A DNA stretch of 64,000 nt from Paramecium octaurelia (taxonomy: Eukaryota; Ciliophora; Oligohymenophorea; Peniculida; Parameciidae): NCBI GenBank assembly GCA_905182995.1, contig CAJJDP010000089.1:310001-374000 (forward strand). Direction: 5' to 3'. Numbering within the stretch: the stretch's first letter is position 1; each line of letters opens with the position of its first letter. Position numbers and translations under genes: made by a program. Below are positions 39,390 to 51,927 of the stretch, piece after piece. A model generated the notes under the pieces. The model made no database searches, was not told the DNA's origin, and worked only from the letters and a program-made list of their open reading frames with translations.

Positions 39390-41870
39390 ATGAAGGGAAA
39401 AAAGTAAAAGAATTTGATCACTGAAGAATTAACATGGGAACAACATGTAATTTGTGGTATTGTTTTCTTTAATAAGAGGAAATAATTCATATGAATCAGG
39501 CAGAATTGATGAAGCGTTGTTAGAATATGATAAGGCTCTAATCCTGAATCCAAATAATTCTTTAGTATATCATAACAGAGGTTCAAATTTTAGGATCTTA
39601 TTTAACTAGGAATTTTGTATTATAACATGGAGAAAAATTAAGAGGCATTACTCGATTATAATAAGGCAATTGAGTTAAATCCATAAGATTCAAAAATATA
39701 TAATAATAGAGGTAAAACAATTTCATTATACTTAGGGAACTTATATTAAGATTTGGGGAGATAAGAAGATGCGATAAATGATTTCAATCAGGCCATCAAT
39801 TTAGACCCAAATTTTTCAGATGCATATAATAGCAGAGGTGATTAAAATAACAATACAAATAGCTATGCTCTATGTAGACTTAGGAAAAAATGATGAGGCT
39901 CTTGATGATTTTAACCAAGCCATAAAATTAAAAGCTTAATCAAATATTTTTAAAAATAGAGGTCTTCTATTATGAATTATTTTAGGAATCCTATTATTTA
40001 ATTTAAATCGATTTGTTGAAGCTTTGCAAGACTTTAAAGAAGCCATAAGCCTTACTCAAAATGATTCCACTTTATACCTTAATGCAGGTCTCAATTTATT
40101 TTAATCTTTTCAGCTATAATTTTATAAGCGTTAAAAAGAAATTAAGAAGCTTTAGAGAATTATAATTTATCAATTAAATTAAATAGTAATGATTAAAGGG
40201 CTTATAAAAGTAGAGGTAATGTAAAATTGAATATTCGAAGCAATACTCTACTCGAATTTAGGAGAAGTCAAATTAGCTGTATCTGACCTTTCTTAAGCAA
40301 TATTGCTAAAATCAGATGACTTTAATGCATACTACCATAGAGGCAATCTTATTAAATTATATTATAGCAAACTAGTATTGGAAGCAAAATTAATTAAATT
40401 TAGCTTTATAGGATTTTAACTAATCTATTAGGCTCAATCCTAAATATTAAAATGCCTATGATTGTAGGGGTAATTATGATCACTCATGAATAGGATGCCT
40501 ATTTCTTGAATTAGGTGAAAATGGCAAAGCTGAATCAGACTTCAACAAGTCTATTGAATTAAATAGCAAAAGTTCGAATTCATACAATAATCTTGGTAGG
40601 CATATATGTAATTTTAGGAAATTTTTAAGTAAACATTGGCAATTATGAAGAAGCATTAAAAAATTATCAAGATGCCATATAGCTCGATACCTAAAATTCC
40701 ATTTATTTCATCAATCTCGGTGAACTCTATCTTAGGATGAATAATTTTTAGCAAGCTTTTATCTTTTTTTAACAAGCCAATTTGCATATTCATATTATTA
40801 AACCAATATAACTGTCGAGCCTTCAAGAATTATTTGAAAAAATGCTACTAATTTTACTTGAAATTTTTACTGAAATTGAAAAGGAAAATATATTAATAGA
40901 AAACTAGCCTCTAGAATCTAAAATCAAGTTAGATTCTATTAATGAAATCAAATAAATCGAAACTAGTGTTGAAAATCAGTTAAAAATAATTCTTTAACCA
41001 ATATCTCTTTAGTCGAATTAACATTAACTTAATAGATAGATTGAACAACTACATTAAATACTGGAAGATACTCGAATAAAAATCTCATTGATTCATTAAT
41101 CACTCAAAAAGGAGTAGTAATTAGAGACAAATTAAGAATAACATTAAAATCAATAAATTATGCAAAATAGTAATATATCAACAATTCAGTCAGGAATTAC
41201 AAATTTAAAGTCGTAAAACAATAATAAATATTTATATTTCAAATCCTTATGTTGCAATCTCATCTCTTTTATGTCATTTTGCTTCGAAATTCAATAAGCC
41301 ATCCTTCCACAATGTTCAATCTAAAAGTCAGAATTAATTCCGAATGTATGCACATTTAAAGAAGAAAATTATATATTTGATAATAATCTTAAAGAATCTC
41401 TTTTTGAAACAATTTGTGAAGCAATCGGTTACTAAGACAATTTTAAAGAAATAATAATTAACAGAAATTTTGCTTAGTTGTACTAAATTGAGAATGATTA
41501 AACTGGAAATTTAGAGGTAGAATTTCATCTTCTTGCTATTGATTTAGCTACAAAATAATAGGATGTTCCTGAAATATTAACATTTTTTGATTTTGTAGAG
41601 AAAATATCAAACATTTAAATGAAAGAACTACAAATTGCTTCAAACATATTTTGGAAAAAGGGAATATTGGATTCAATTAAAATCATATAATTTATAGATA
41701 ATAATATAAATAAGATTGTTTCAGATGGGTTGCAGTATTTACGAATGTGGAAAGAAGAATTTGAGGAAGAGGAGCTTATTGTGCATCATCAATCTCTTAC
41801 AGAGCAAATGATGCCTGGGCCATCTATCAATTAGTAACCAACTTACTGTTCTTTCTGTTAAATATAATGA
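39390..41870 (+). CDS. Tetratricopeptide-repeat protein
   Basis: Start ATG 39390 (MKGKKQKNLITEELTWEQ), stop TGA 41868-41870. At least eight TPR units of 34 residues are visible, with signatures such as ALLEYDKALILNPNNS, ALLDYNKAIELNPQDS, AINDFNQAINLDPNFSDAY and ALDDFNQAIKLK. A short intron lies after nearly every repeat, directly following the NRG or NSRG end (for example beginning at 39711 with GTAAAAC). The C-terminal ~300 residues are not TPR: they are coiled coil and then an acidic tail (EEFEEEEL). TPRs form an alpha solenoid for protein binding; the family is very large in Paramecium. The regular intron-per-repeat layout suggests growth by duplication of exon-intron units. Not all splice sites were placed. 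Confidence 0.85.
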
Positions 41871-43035
41871 ATCATAATTGATAAATGGTTTATAATTAAA
41901 ATAAAATATGCCTATAATCTCAAATTTACTTTTAATTAAAAATATTAGCAAAATAATTTTAGTTTTAGTTGATCCATCAATCTATTGAAATCTGAAATTT
42001 ATAACAAAATGGAAGTTATGAACATTAAATGATTATATTTAGACTATTATCTAGTTAGGATTGCTAAGAAATCTGATAAAAAGAACTGAAATGTGAAAAT
42101 TAACAATCAAAAATAACTCCTACATCTGCCTTGTAATTTTATTATTACAAAGTAATTATCTTTGAACAAAAGCATAACATTTGGTAAAATGAGCGAGAAA
42201 ATAAAAATACCAGTTGGATTAATTCTAAGAAATGTTTATTACTGGAAAATACAAATTATCTGGTGCTTCAACAGTTGAAGTTGCAATGTGGCCGCAAGTT
42301 TAAAAAATGCTCTTAAAAGTTAACAACATTCTAATTGTTTCAAATTTATATTGTCTTCTAAACAAATTTTACTTATCTTAAGACTATTTTAGATTTTATA
42401 TACCTACGTTTAAATTTTTTTAACGATATTCACATTCAAATCTTTCTTCCATCTCAATTTTTGAACCAAATTTTAAGGAACATTACTTCTTGTTATTAAT
42501 TGCAATTATTATTCATTGTATATGAATGTGCTTATTCAATTAAATTCATATCATGAGTATTCTTAGGAAATCATAATAGTTATTAAAAAATTGTTTTCTC
42601 ACTTTTTCAAGGGCGAATTTATTTTTCGAAAAACGAAGTTCAACAAATTATAAAATTGGACTTAGTATACCAAGAGGTCGAAATTAATTTTGTTTAGGAA
42701 TTTCAGGATATAAAAAGAAAATTAGTCTTGCCCATCCAATTTTCTTATAAACATATGAAAAATTTGTTCATTCTATAAATTACATAATATCCTTCAATCA
42801 TAAGAATAGTTTTATCTTATGGAAATATTTTTTATAGATTACCTATTCCTTATTTACTCAGCAGTAGAAATAATATACAAATTTTATATATATTCTGACA
42901 CAAATATTTTATTTATCACCAAAAAAAAATATATACACCTCCTTTTCGTTTACATTATACAGAATGACAGATTCTGATTAACATGAAAAATTCTTCTTTC
43001 TGAGCAAAGGATATTTACTTAATTTAATTATATAT
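41871..43035. other. Very AT-rich interval, no gene seen
   Basis: About 1.2 kb with stops in all frames at short spacing and no protein-like stretch, RNA gene or clear repeat. Confidence 0.5.
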
Positions 43036-43290
43036 TTTTAATATTCTTTTGTTTTGAATTGAAAATATCGAAAATTAAGTAATAATTTAAGAATGAATTT
43101 TATAATTCTTTGTTTCTTATGTAATATAATGCTATAAAGTAACTTAAAAATGAATGTTTAATATTCATTTACTCACTATATAAAAAAATGCAAATTATGA
43201 ATTATATAATGTATTATCAAGTTCTTTTGTTTATAATATAAAATAACGGAAATTAGGTAATTTAATAATGAATTTCTTATGACTTTAACA
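43036..43290. repeat. Degenerate ~60-bp tandem repeat, about four copies
   Basis: Units begin near 43042, 43104, 43161 and 43220 with a TTCTTTTGTTT-like start, then an ATATAAAAT/ATATCG core, a GAAAATTAAGTAA-like segment and an AATGAATTT end. Copies 1 and 4 are the most similar. The same unit in reverse orientation is recognisable at 45549-45644. It is non-coding and sits just 3' of a decayed Cys-rich gene. Confidence 0.55.
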
Positions 43291-43360
43291 CTCTAAACAA
43301 ATATTGTAAATTAGTAAGATCAGAAAATTTTTGTTTCAGATATTTATATATATAATTAAT

Positions 43361-45010
43361 TTAATAAATCTTAAATAATGATACTTTGATAACAATTTCG
43401 ACAATTTTCTGGACAAGAGTAGATACAGTCAAACAGCCATCAAATATAATCGCATTGCTGTCATCGCATTCTTCTTTAGTGACAAATTTATCTACACAAA
43501 CAAAATGACGTCTATAATTAATAAACTCGTATACATCTCCACATTCTAATCTACATTTTCTTTGAAGATAAATAATACCATCTTCTATGCAATCATCAAA
43601 AGATTGCAATCTCCATCCTCGCGATTTTCAAGTTATTCAAGAAAATTTGTATTATCACAATAAGGGTAGCATTAATCTATTAAAAATAAAAGCCCTTCTT
43701 CACACTCTAAACAATTAGAAAAAAAATTATTTTTCGTTTACAATTAGGTTTGATATTTATTTGCAATCTTAACAACCACTCTAATCTTAATCATCTTTAA
43801 TATCACGTTATTCAATTGAATAAGGAATCAGAACGCCATCTCCACATTACGGATCGCAATCATTAATTGAATTTAAAACAAAGCCCTCTAGACATTGTTT
43901 ACAAATTCCCAAAATGCAAGTTTTACAAGACTCAATACATTAATGTTTGCTTTAAAAGCAACCATCATAAGATATTAAATTTCCATCATAACATTCTTCA
44001 TACCTGTTGATGACCATATCCTCACAGATAGGACTGCAGCGATATTGAAATTCATCTAAAATCCAATCATCTTCACAATTGATACGTTGATCCCTATTTT
44101 CGTCTTAACAGCCTTAATTTAGACCTAATAAATTAAATCGCTGCCACTGTGTAATATATTTAAAATCTCTTATCCAACTTTTTTTATTAATATTATCTGA
44201 TTTTATATTCAGATTCAAAATCTCGCTTATGTAGTTTTAGAAAAAATTTCAACAACCTATACTTAATCTACTAATTTAAAAATATTAAATTTATCAATTT
44301 CATTCACCCCCAAAAATCAATATTATACCCTTCATATAGTCTAATATAAGAGAAATCTATGATCCTTTATCAAACCGTATTAATATATCTTAATGAGATG
44401 GTAATTGGGTTGATTAAGAATTTTTTTAAGCATTAAATATTAGCATCACATCTTAAATAATCTCAGAATAATTAACAATAGCATTCCATCCCTTAGAAGA
44501 GGTCGATTTCTAATTAAATGAATATTAGTGTAGCATCCATTTTGCACAATTGATTGGATAATTCCAAATACATCCAATACATTCTTCCTAACAATTCAGT
44601 ATGCTTATAACGTTTAATAATTCCTTCTTTAAGTTCGTGATTTAAAATTAAGCCTGTTCTTATGTTATGCTAATGAATAATCCAAACATTTGTTAGTATT
44701 GTCGGTCCACAATTAGTAGTCACTTAGAATGAAAATTCATTATATTAATAAATTTTTTTGAAATTATTAAATATCATTACCATAGTAGATGAGACTCTAG
44801 ATTTAAAAAAAATCTACTATAATAGCAAGTTTTATTTTATCATAATTTTAGAGGGATATATTCAGACCCCAAAACCTAATAGAGATCACACATCTTGAAA
44901 CCCAATTCAGCAACCATACTAATTACTTACTTTTACAAATATCCCATCCAAATACTCCAAATTCGCAATCAAAACAATAGGTCACATTTTTCAAAGTTAT
45001 CCGCACTAAT
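43361..45010 (-). pseudogene. Decayed Cys-rich membrane protein gene (DDGN/DGC repeats)
   Basis: On the minus strand, pieces of Cys-rich repeats can be read in several frames: KEECDDSNAIIFDGC and RLECGDVYEFINYRRHF near the 3' side, and further upstream EECYDGNLISYDGCFQ, CGDGVLIPYS and CKTCILGICKQC. The order matches the intact relative at 55684-59292. Frame changes and TGA codons break the reading repeatedly (for example around 43610-43740), and the membrane-spanning C-terminus is missing. The upstream part to about 45010 shows only weak remnants. It is interpreted as a dead or fragmentary family member. Confidence 0.65.
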
Positions 45011-45548
45011 GCTATAAAACTATTTTTTAGTATTTATCAACTAATATAAAAATATCAGTTTACTAAAATAATAAAAGAATTAAAGGAATGAAAAAAAAAA
45101 AAAATTTAATTAACTCAAATTAATTAAAGGAATTAAATTGTAATTTTGGGTGAAAATTCTAAAGGATATATAATTATGATAATTATTTTTAAAACAATAG
45201 TATTTTTGAAAAAAATAATAAATTTTATACACTCCTTTTAAGAAATAATCAAAAAATAAGTATTTCGTCTTGGTAAAAAATGTAAAATTTACAGAAAGTA
45301 TTATTAATAAAAATTCTTTAGATTATTTAATGTGTTTAAATACCATTTTTAAATATGGGGAAAACTATTCAACATATCATATAGAAATTCTTAATATCAA
45401 CGAATAAGTAATCTTAAATAAAACAATAAGCAGCAATTTAATACTTATAAATTATCATTTTAAGTTATGACTCAAAATAATATTTGAAATTTTTATTAAT
45501 CTAGGATTTGTTTTAGTTTACATTTTTTTTCTTTTATTAAATAAGCTT

Positions 45549-45644
45549 GTATTTGTATTCAAAACAAAAGAATATTTAAAATAATAATTAAAATACTTTA
45601 TTCGCATAATTTTATATAAAGAACAAAAGAATTTTGAAAACACA
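45549..45644 (-). repeat. 96-bp insertion containing inverted ~60-bp repeat units
   Basis: Present in the left copy of the duplicated block only. Read on the minus strand it contains two starts of the ~60-bp repeat seen at 43036-43290 (ATTCTTTTGTTCTTT and ATTCTTTTGTTTTGAAT) with the same core order. The insertion is not flanked by a TA direct repeat at the exact junction, so it does not look like a retained internal eliminated sequence. Confidence 0.55.
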
Positions 45645-45679
45645 TTATTTAATTTTAATTTGCATTTTTTTTTTAAGCA

Positions 45680-46310
45680 TAAGAGGAATGTGATGATGGC
45701 AATTATTAAATTGGTGATGATTGTTTGAAATGTGAAATCGAATAAAATTAGGTTTGTAACTCAGTAATAAAGATTCTTATAGCTAATATATATTGCAAAA
45801 GCTCCTCACTTAATACTTAATTACCCCAGTATGACTCAAAATAAATAGTACATAAGCATAAGATTAAGCGTATAGGTAAAGTCAATACTACTAAGCTTCC
45901 TTAAAATACTATTTCATTTAAATTAATTAATATAGACAATTAAAATTGTAGAAGCAGCTTTTAAATTAAACAAGATGTAGGATCTAATCTGACTTTTGGA
46001 GAGAATGTTTTAGAGATGGAAGTGCTTGATTTTAGACCTACCTCGTAAGGCTAATTAAATAAATCAGTTACTGCTGTCTTAGAAGATTCTACAAAAAATA
46101 TCTAACATTAGGTTTCAAAAATATTTAAATGAAGAGTAAATGAATTATTCATAAAAATTGAAAAGTACTAATAATTACCTTATTTACCAATTGTCTGCAA
46201 TTACTGCACTAAGTTTATTATTTGGTACTGGAGATCTTTTTGTTGAAATCCCCATAATTTCATAATATCAATAATATTTAAGATACAAAAATCTCGAATA
46301 TCCTTAACTT
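45680..46310 (+). pseudogene. Cys-rich family gene fragment (left copy of duplicated block)
   Basis: The plus strand reads QEECDDGNYQIGDDCLKC and continues with the post-repeat domain (KQDVGSNLTFGENVLEMEV), matching the intact protein at 55684-59292 in its C-terminal third. It ends in TGA after VSKIFK near 46132, and there is no start or signal peptide. It is cut by the N at 46311. It is duplicated in the right copy. Confidence 0.65.
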
Positions 46311-46799
46311 NAAAAAAAAAAAAAATTTAATTAACTCAAATTAATTAAAGGAATTAAATTGTAATTTTGGGTGAAAATTCTAAAGGATATATAATTATGA
46401 TAATTATTTTTAAAACAATAGTATTTTTGAAAAAAATAATAAATTTTATACACTCCTTTTAAGAAATAATCAAAAAATAAGTATTTCGTCTTGGTAAAAA
46501 ATGTAAAATTTACAGAAAGTATTATTAATAAAAATTCTTTAGATTATTTAATGTGTTTAAATACCATTTTTAAATATGGGGAAAACTATTCAACATATCA
46601 TATAGAAATTCTTAATATCAACGAATAAGTAATCTTAAATAAAACAATAAGCAGCAATTTAATACTTATAAATTATCATTTTAAGTTATGACTCAAAATA
46701 ATATTTGAAATTTTTATTAATCTAGGATTTGTTTTAGTTTACATTTTTTTTCTTTTATTAAATAAGCTTTTATTTAATTTTAATTTGCATTTTTTTTTT

Positions 46800-48070
46800 A
46801 AGCATAAGAGGAATGTGATGATGGCAATTATTAAATTGGTGATGATTGTTTGAAATGTGAAATCGAATAAAATTAGGTTTGTAACTCAGTAATAAAGATT
46901 CTTATAGCTAATATATATTGCAAAAGCTCCTCACTTAATACTTAATTACCCCAGTATGACTCAAAATAAATAGTACATAAGCATAAGATTAAGCGTATAG
47001 GTAAAGTCAATACTACTAAGCTTCCTTAAAATACTATTTCATTTAAATTAATTAATATAGACAATTAAAATTGTAGAAGCAGCTTTTAAATTAAACAAGA
47101 TGTAGGATCTAATCTGACTTTTGGAGAGAATGTTTTAGAGATGGAAGTGCTTGATTTTAGACCTACCTCGTAAGGCTAATTAAATAAATCAGTTACTGCT
47201 GTCTTAGAAGATTCTACAAAAAATATCTAACATTAGGTTTCAAAAATATTTAAATGAAGAGTAAATGAATTATTCATAAAAATTGAAAAGTACTAATAAT
47301 TACCTTATTTACCAATTGTCTGCAATTACTGCACTAAGTTTATTATTTGGTACTGGAGATCTTTTTGTTGAAATCCCCATAATTTCATAATATCAATAAT
47401 ATTTAAGATACAAAAATCTCGAATATCCTTAACTTCTAGAAATATATGTCTAGTAATGATTTCTTACCGAACAAACATCATCGTAGATTTTATTCATTTT
47501 GGGTTTATCTTTAAGTTTGTTAATATTTAAACCGACTAAGAATATTCAAAAGGAAAAATAATTAAATAAAATTCTAATCTGATAAGGAATCTTTCATCTC
47601 AAATAATTATGGCTTTATATTTTGATAGATATTACTTTGAATGCATGTCATCCTTATCTAAATTTTTAACCCAATCTTAATGATTTAGTTTAGTTAACTA
47701 TTATATTATAATTGCTTAAATATAATTGAGTTAGATCATCATATGTTCTTTTCAGGATTATAAAAAGCATTCTTATAATATAAAAAAATATTATTATATA
47801 CTAGAAACATTTAGATTAATTATTTAGATATTAAACAGATAATAATAGCAAGCATAATACTAATATTGATCTAATCAAGCGTATGCTTAGATCATTCTTT
47901 TACATTGAAAAAGTAATTAATATATTAATGAAGAGTAAAAGATATTATTAGGATGGCTCTAGGAAATTCGGTTGTCCACAGGAATTATAATTGAATTGAT
48001 AATGGTTATATATAGGTCGAAAATTATAATAAGATAAAATGCTTAAACAAATGATAGATTAAATAGTAAT
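46800..48070 (+). pseudogene. Cys-rich family gene remnant with decayed membrane C-terminus
   Basis: This is the same fragment as 45680-46310 (right copy), continuing beyond the duplicated block. Past 47435 frame-shifted remnants of the multi-pass C-terminus can be followed, for example FYIEKVINILMKSKRYY near 47900, the counterpart of FLYIKECNEYFNEKKK in the intact relative. TGA codons and frame changes prevent a full product. Confidence 0.6.
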
Positions 48071-48189
48071 CAATAACTAAAAACCATGTAGGGACAGGTT
48101 AGTCATATATTTCTTTTTAAATCTATATTAAGAAGTTTAAGTCTTAATAATCTATAAAATGTATAAATTTTGAATTCTAACATATCAGA

Positions 48190-49180
48190 TGATTTAAAAA
48201 AACCTATCTTTCAAAATTAATCCTTTAAATAAAATTTAGAGGTCAACGAGTGTCAAGGGTCAATACATTCCTGCAAAGATTAGTTTAAAATCAAAAGAAG
48301 CTTCGAAAACAGGCACTGATTGGAAGGACAGACTAGGAGTAGATTTGGTATCATACAATAAATAGATAAATAGATTTTTTAATTGATAAAGTTACTGTAT
48401 GAGAGATGAAAAAATGTAGATGGTTGAGCAAGCATTACTGGTTTTATTCAAATTTTAGGAGCAGATTCCAATTAAATATTTCTAATGATCTTCCAATTAG
48501 ATTAACAAATTTAAAATGTATAATTTAAGAAAACAAAGGATATAGGGAATATTTAATAATTAAAGAAATAACCAAGGTTAAATACACTTTGAGGTTTTAA
48601 TTAGAAGGATGGTACTATTATTTCACGTGCAACAGAAATAGCCTTTTAATAAATGAAGAATAGAAAATAATTCTGTTACTTAAATGTTTTAACATCAGAT
48701 GGTTTAGATTATTCTGCATATTTTTAAATTAAATCTCAAAGTGTTTACTTTACGCACCTATGGATTTGGTTATGACACTGATGCCAAAATGGTGAAATCT
48801 ATCAGTGGTCTTGCTAATGGAAGCTTTTACTTCGTTTAGGAAATCAGTTTATTAGATGAATTTTTGTAGATGCTCACTATTTCTTTCTTCAATAAAATAA
48901 TCATGATGAAGATTTACTTTTATATATTTCTAGATTTACTTAAGTAGTTTTCAGTAAAGTTTAGTTATAAAGATAATTATAAACTTCAGATGGCATAGCT
49001 ATATATGTATTTCTTCTCTATAGATAAAAAGATTAGTCCTGCTTAAGTACTTCTTTAAAGAAGGCCAGTCTTTCTAATATCATTCTTCTTTACAACGTTA
49101 CTATGTTTTTAGGTCTTCATGTTCCCCTATGTCTTCCTTTAGTCTTGGGAGTATAGACTCACCTTATGATATTAGGCGAT
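48190..49180 (+). pseudogene. Decayed von Willebrand A-domain protein
   Basis: Fragments of a VWA protein read in different frames: KDRLGVDLV near 48340 (the DxVxVID entry strand), DGTIISRATEIAFQQMKNRK near 48610 (helix after the TDI-type segment), LTSDGLDYSAYF near 48690, TYGFGYDTDAKMVKSISG near 48770 and LANGSFYFVQEISLLDEF near 48815. The MIDAS DxSxS is not intact. Frameshifts occur between blocks. VWA proteins of this kind, with FGFGNDHD-type strands, form a family in Paramecium; this copy is dead. Confidence 0.6.
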
Positions 49181-50292
49181 TTTGCCACTAAAGTTTGCAA
49201 TAATCGTAACAACTTTCAAGGTATAAATTTTGAGTGATCATTATTTTATTAAAATGAATCAATTAAAATATTCAAATAAATATTTAAAGAGTGAAGTCTT
49301 ACTATACAAAACTATCCATCATACAGATTTATGCAGGAATTAATAAAAATTATAAATGGTCTAAACTTGCAGAAATCAAAATCAATTAGAAATAAATTAT
49401 AAATTATAATAAATATATATCTCATATTCACTGTTATCATACTAGAATTATTATTTCACAAACATTAAGTTAATTTCGATGACGCCAGATTATACCTTGC
49501 CTAGCAGATATCGTATGAAGTTGTTAAATCTACTGGCTAAAGAAAAATAATCCTAAAAATTATCGGGTAGGGGATATGTAGTGTGACGACACCTAGATTT
49601 ATGAATAATAATAAGCAAAGTCAGCTTAAAAAAGCAATGAGAGGATATTCAAAGAAAATATCAAAGCATAAACCAGAATTAATATTCTATATTATGTAAA
49701 AATAATGTATAAGAATTTTAAAATACCTTAAAGGATAGTTTAGAATTTTTTATACAACTTGATAATTAATTGGTCATGGTTTTATAATACAGACCTTAAT
49801 TGGTAAAAAAAGTCATACCAAAATGATAATTAAATTGGACAAAAATTATTACAGACTTAATAAAAGTTTAAAAATATGATATCATGAGAAATTTTTATTA
49901 TGCTTTTCATCAAATTCTTCTTTGAGGAATATTGAAATACCTACATGAAATCTAAAATTCAATATTCTTGAATAAATTGTACCAGTCTTCATTATAAATG
50001 TCTATATTTTTGAAACAATGTAAAAATTGTTAGCTTCGATATGATTTTATTAAATTTTTCATAAAGTCTATGCTAACTAAACTGTAGGATATAATTAGGA
50101 AAATATTAATAAATGATTGCATTTTTATATAGGGTATTGCTAATGTAACTTCTTTGACGAATTCTGTTAAAAATAACACTTTACAAGTAGTTGTCGTATC
50201 ATTATGCTTCTTAACAATTAACATTATGATATATTGCAAATCCATCCTAAATTGTATATATATATATTAAATTTCTCTTTTAAATTTAAGAA
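49181..50292. other. AT-rich interval, no intact gene
   Basis: Contains only short broken coding-like pieces. A hydrophobic minus-strand stretch at 50030-50245 has no recognisable family and no context. It might be a remnant of a membrane protein. Confidence 0.4.
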
Positions 50293-51927
50293 ATGATTTC
50301 TTCAAGAATGATCGAAAAAGAAGAGGAAATTCTTTAATGTGATATTCATTAACAGTTAATCATCATGGTATCTAGCGATCCAAAGTTTAAGAAGAAGTAA
50401 AGACTATTATGCAAATTATGCATGGAAAATGTAGAATCAAATAAGCCAATTAAAATTTTTAAGCAAGTTAAAGAAATTATTGTAGAAAATCAAAAGCTAA
50501 GAAAAAGTCATGTTGAGAATATTGTAAACTTCAATACCAATTCTATTTAATAAATTAAGTTGGTTCTACTTGATTTAAAAACTCAAGTTACTCAAAATAT
50601 AGTAAAATTAATTGGGTATGTAGATTAATGGATGGAAGAAGTATTACAATGCGGATAATAAAATGCCACGTTTAGTTTTTTTGATGAATTAGAAAACCTA
50701 ATTACTAAAACAAAAAATGATTAATTCAATCCGGAATCTCTTATTGAAAAAATAAATAAGCTTAATAAGTCAAAATGCTTGAAGATTAATCATACATTAA
50801 CATTTTTTAAATCATTTTAAGAAACCAAAAAGTGCGAAGAACTATTATAAAGTATTTAAAATCAAGGACACGAAAGATGTGATGCTAGGATACAATAGGA
50901 AATGAATTAAATTGCCATTTAATAAGAATAACTAGAAAAATAATAATAGATGATAGATAAAAAAATTGAACTTAAATTAATTGATGATTCAAATTAATCG
51001 AGTGGGTATTGTTTTGCAATAGTGTTTGACAAAACAGGATCAATTATGGTGTCGTGTGAGAGTCCAAAGATTTAAATTTGGAACTTTGATAAAGGAAAAT
51101 TAAAATTAATTAACACATATACATAACATCAAGATACTGTTAGGTGTCTAGTGTATAGCAAACTCAGAAATTCCTTTATTTCTGGTTCTATAGATCATAC
51201 TATCATCTGTTGGTAATAAATTAATCAAAACGAGTGGAAATATTCATAGCCATATTAATAGCATCTTGAAGGAGTCAATTGTTTGATTTTAAATAAATAG
51301 GAGGATTAGGTTATTTCAGGAAGTTGTGATAAATAAATAAATGTTTGGTAAGTAGATTTTATGAAGAATCAGCTGACTTTTCTATATGCTTTAGATAACC
51401 ATATAAACAGTGTAGAGTCATTATAGTTTAATTCAAATGAAACTCAATTGGTGTCCTGTGGATTTGATGAATTTATAATATGGGAACAAGGACTCTAAGG
51501 AAAATGGGAATTTAAATATAAATAATCAGTTGCTAATAAAGGGTATAAAATATATTTAATAAATGATCAACAGCTTCTTTGGGTAACTATGGATGCAGAT
51601 ATTGACGATATTTTAGTATTTGAATTGTAGAGAGGAGTTTTTAAATAAAATAATAATAAAACTATCAAATTAACTAAGAATAATAAAAGCGATGATGATA
51701 TGAATTTTTCAATCGTCCATAATTAAGAGAAAAATATTTTATTGATAAGACATAAATATCATATCTATTTATTTCGATAATTAATAGATGGTAATCTAAA
51801 GGTTTATAACTAATTGAATTGTTAAGTTAAATAGGTTTTTGGGAATATGACCAATGATGGAGAGTATTTAATATTTTGGGATTTGAAGAAAGAAAAGTAT
51901 TAAACTTATGAAATTTTAAATATATGA
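50293..51927 (+). CDS. Intronless coiled-coil / WD40 protein
   Basis: Start ATG 50293, TGA 51925-51927, one uninterrupted frame of 544 codons. The N-terminus has a small Cys/His group (CDIHQQ, then CKLCMENVES) like a reduced B-box; a Gln/Lys-rich coiled coil runs to about residue 230. WD40 blades follow: SPKIQIWNFDKGK, SGSIDHTIICWQ, SGSCDKQINVWQVD, SCGFDEFIIWEQG and a final LIFWDLKKEK. The later blades are diverged. It resembles the protein at 11499-13256 in order of parts. It is the only clearly intact gene between 42 and 55 kb. Lack of introns is unusual here and could mark a retroposed or young copy, or simply chance. Confidence 0.85.

Larger units (their letters stand above)
45091..47435. 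repeat. Direct duplication (1,220 and 1,124 bp) separated by one N, with a 96-bp indel
   Basis: Bases 45091-46310 and 46312-47435 correspond, with N at 46311. Both start with a run of 14 A. The left copy has 96 extra bases (45549-45644) that are absent from the right copy, where AAGCTT is followed directly by TTATTT; elsewhere no difference was noticed. The joint is again a lone N, so this may be two allelic contigs laid end to end. Confidence 0.85.

Noticed and set aside
45549..45644. Retained internal eliminated sequence (IES)
   Set aside because: Size would fit, but the exact junction has no TA direct repeat on both sides, which Paramecium IESs require.
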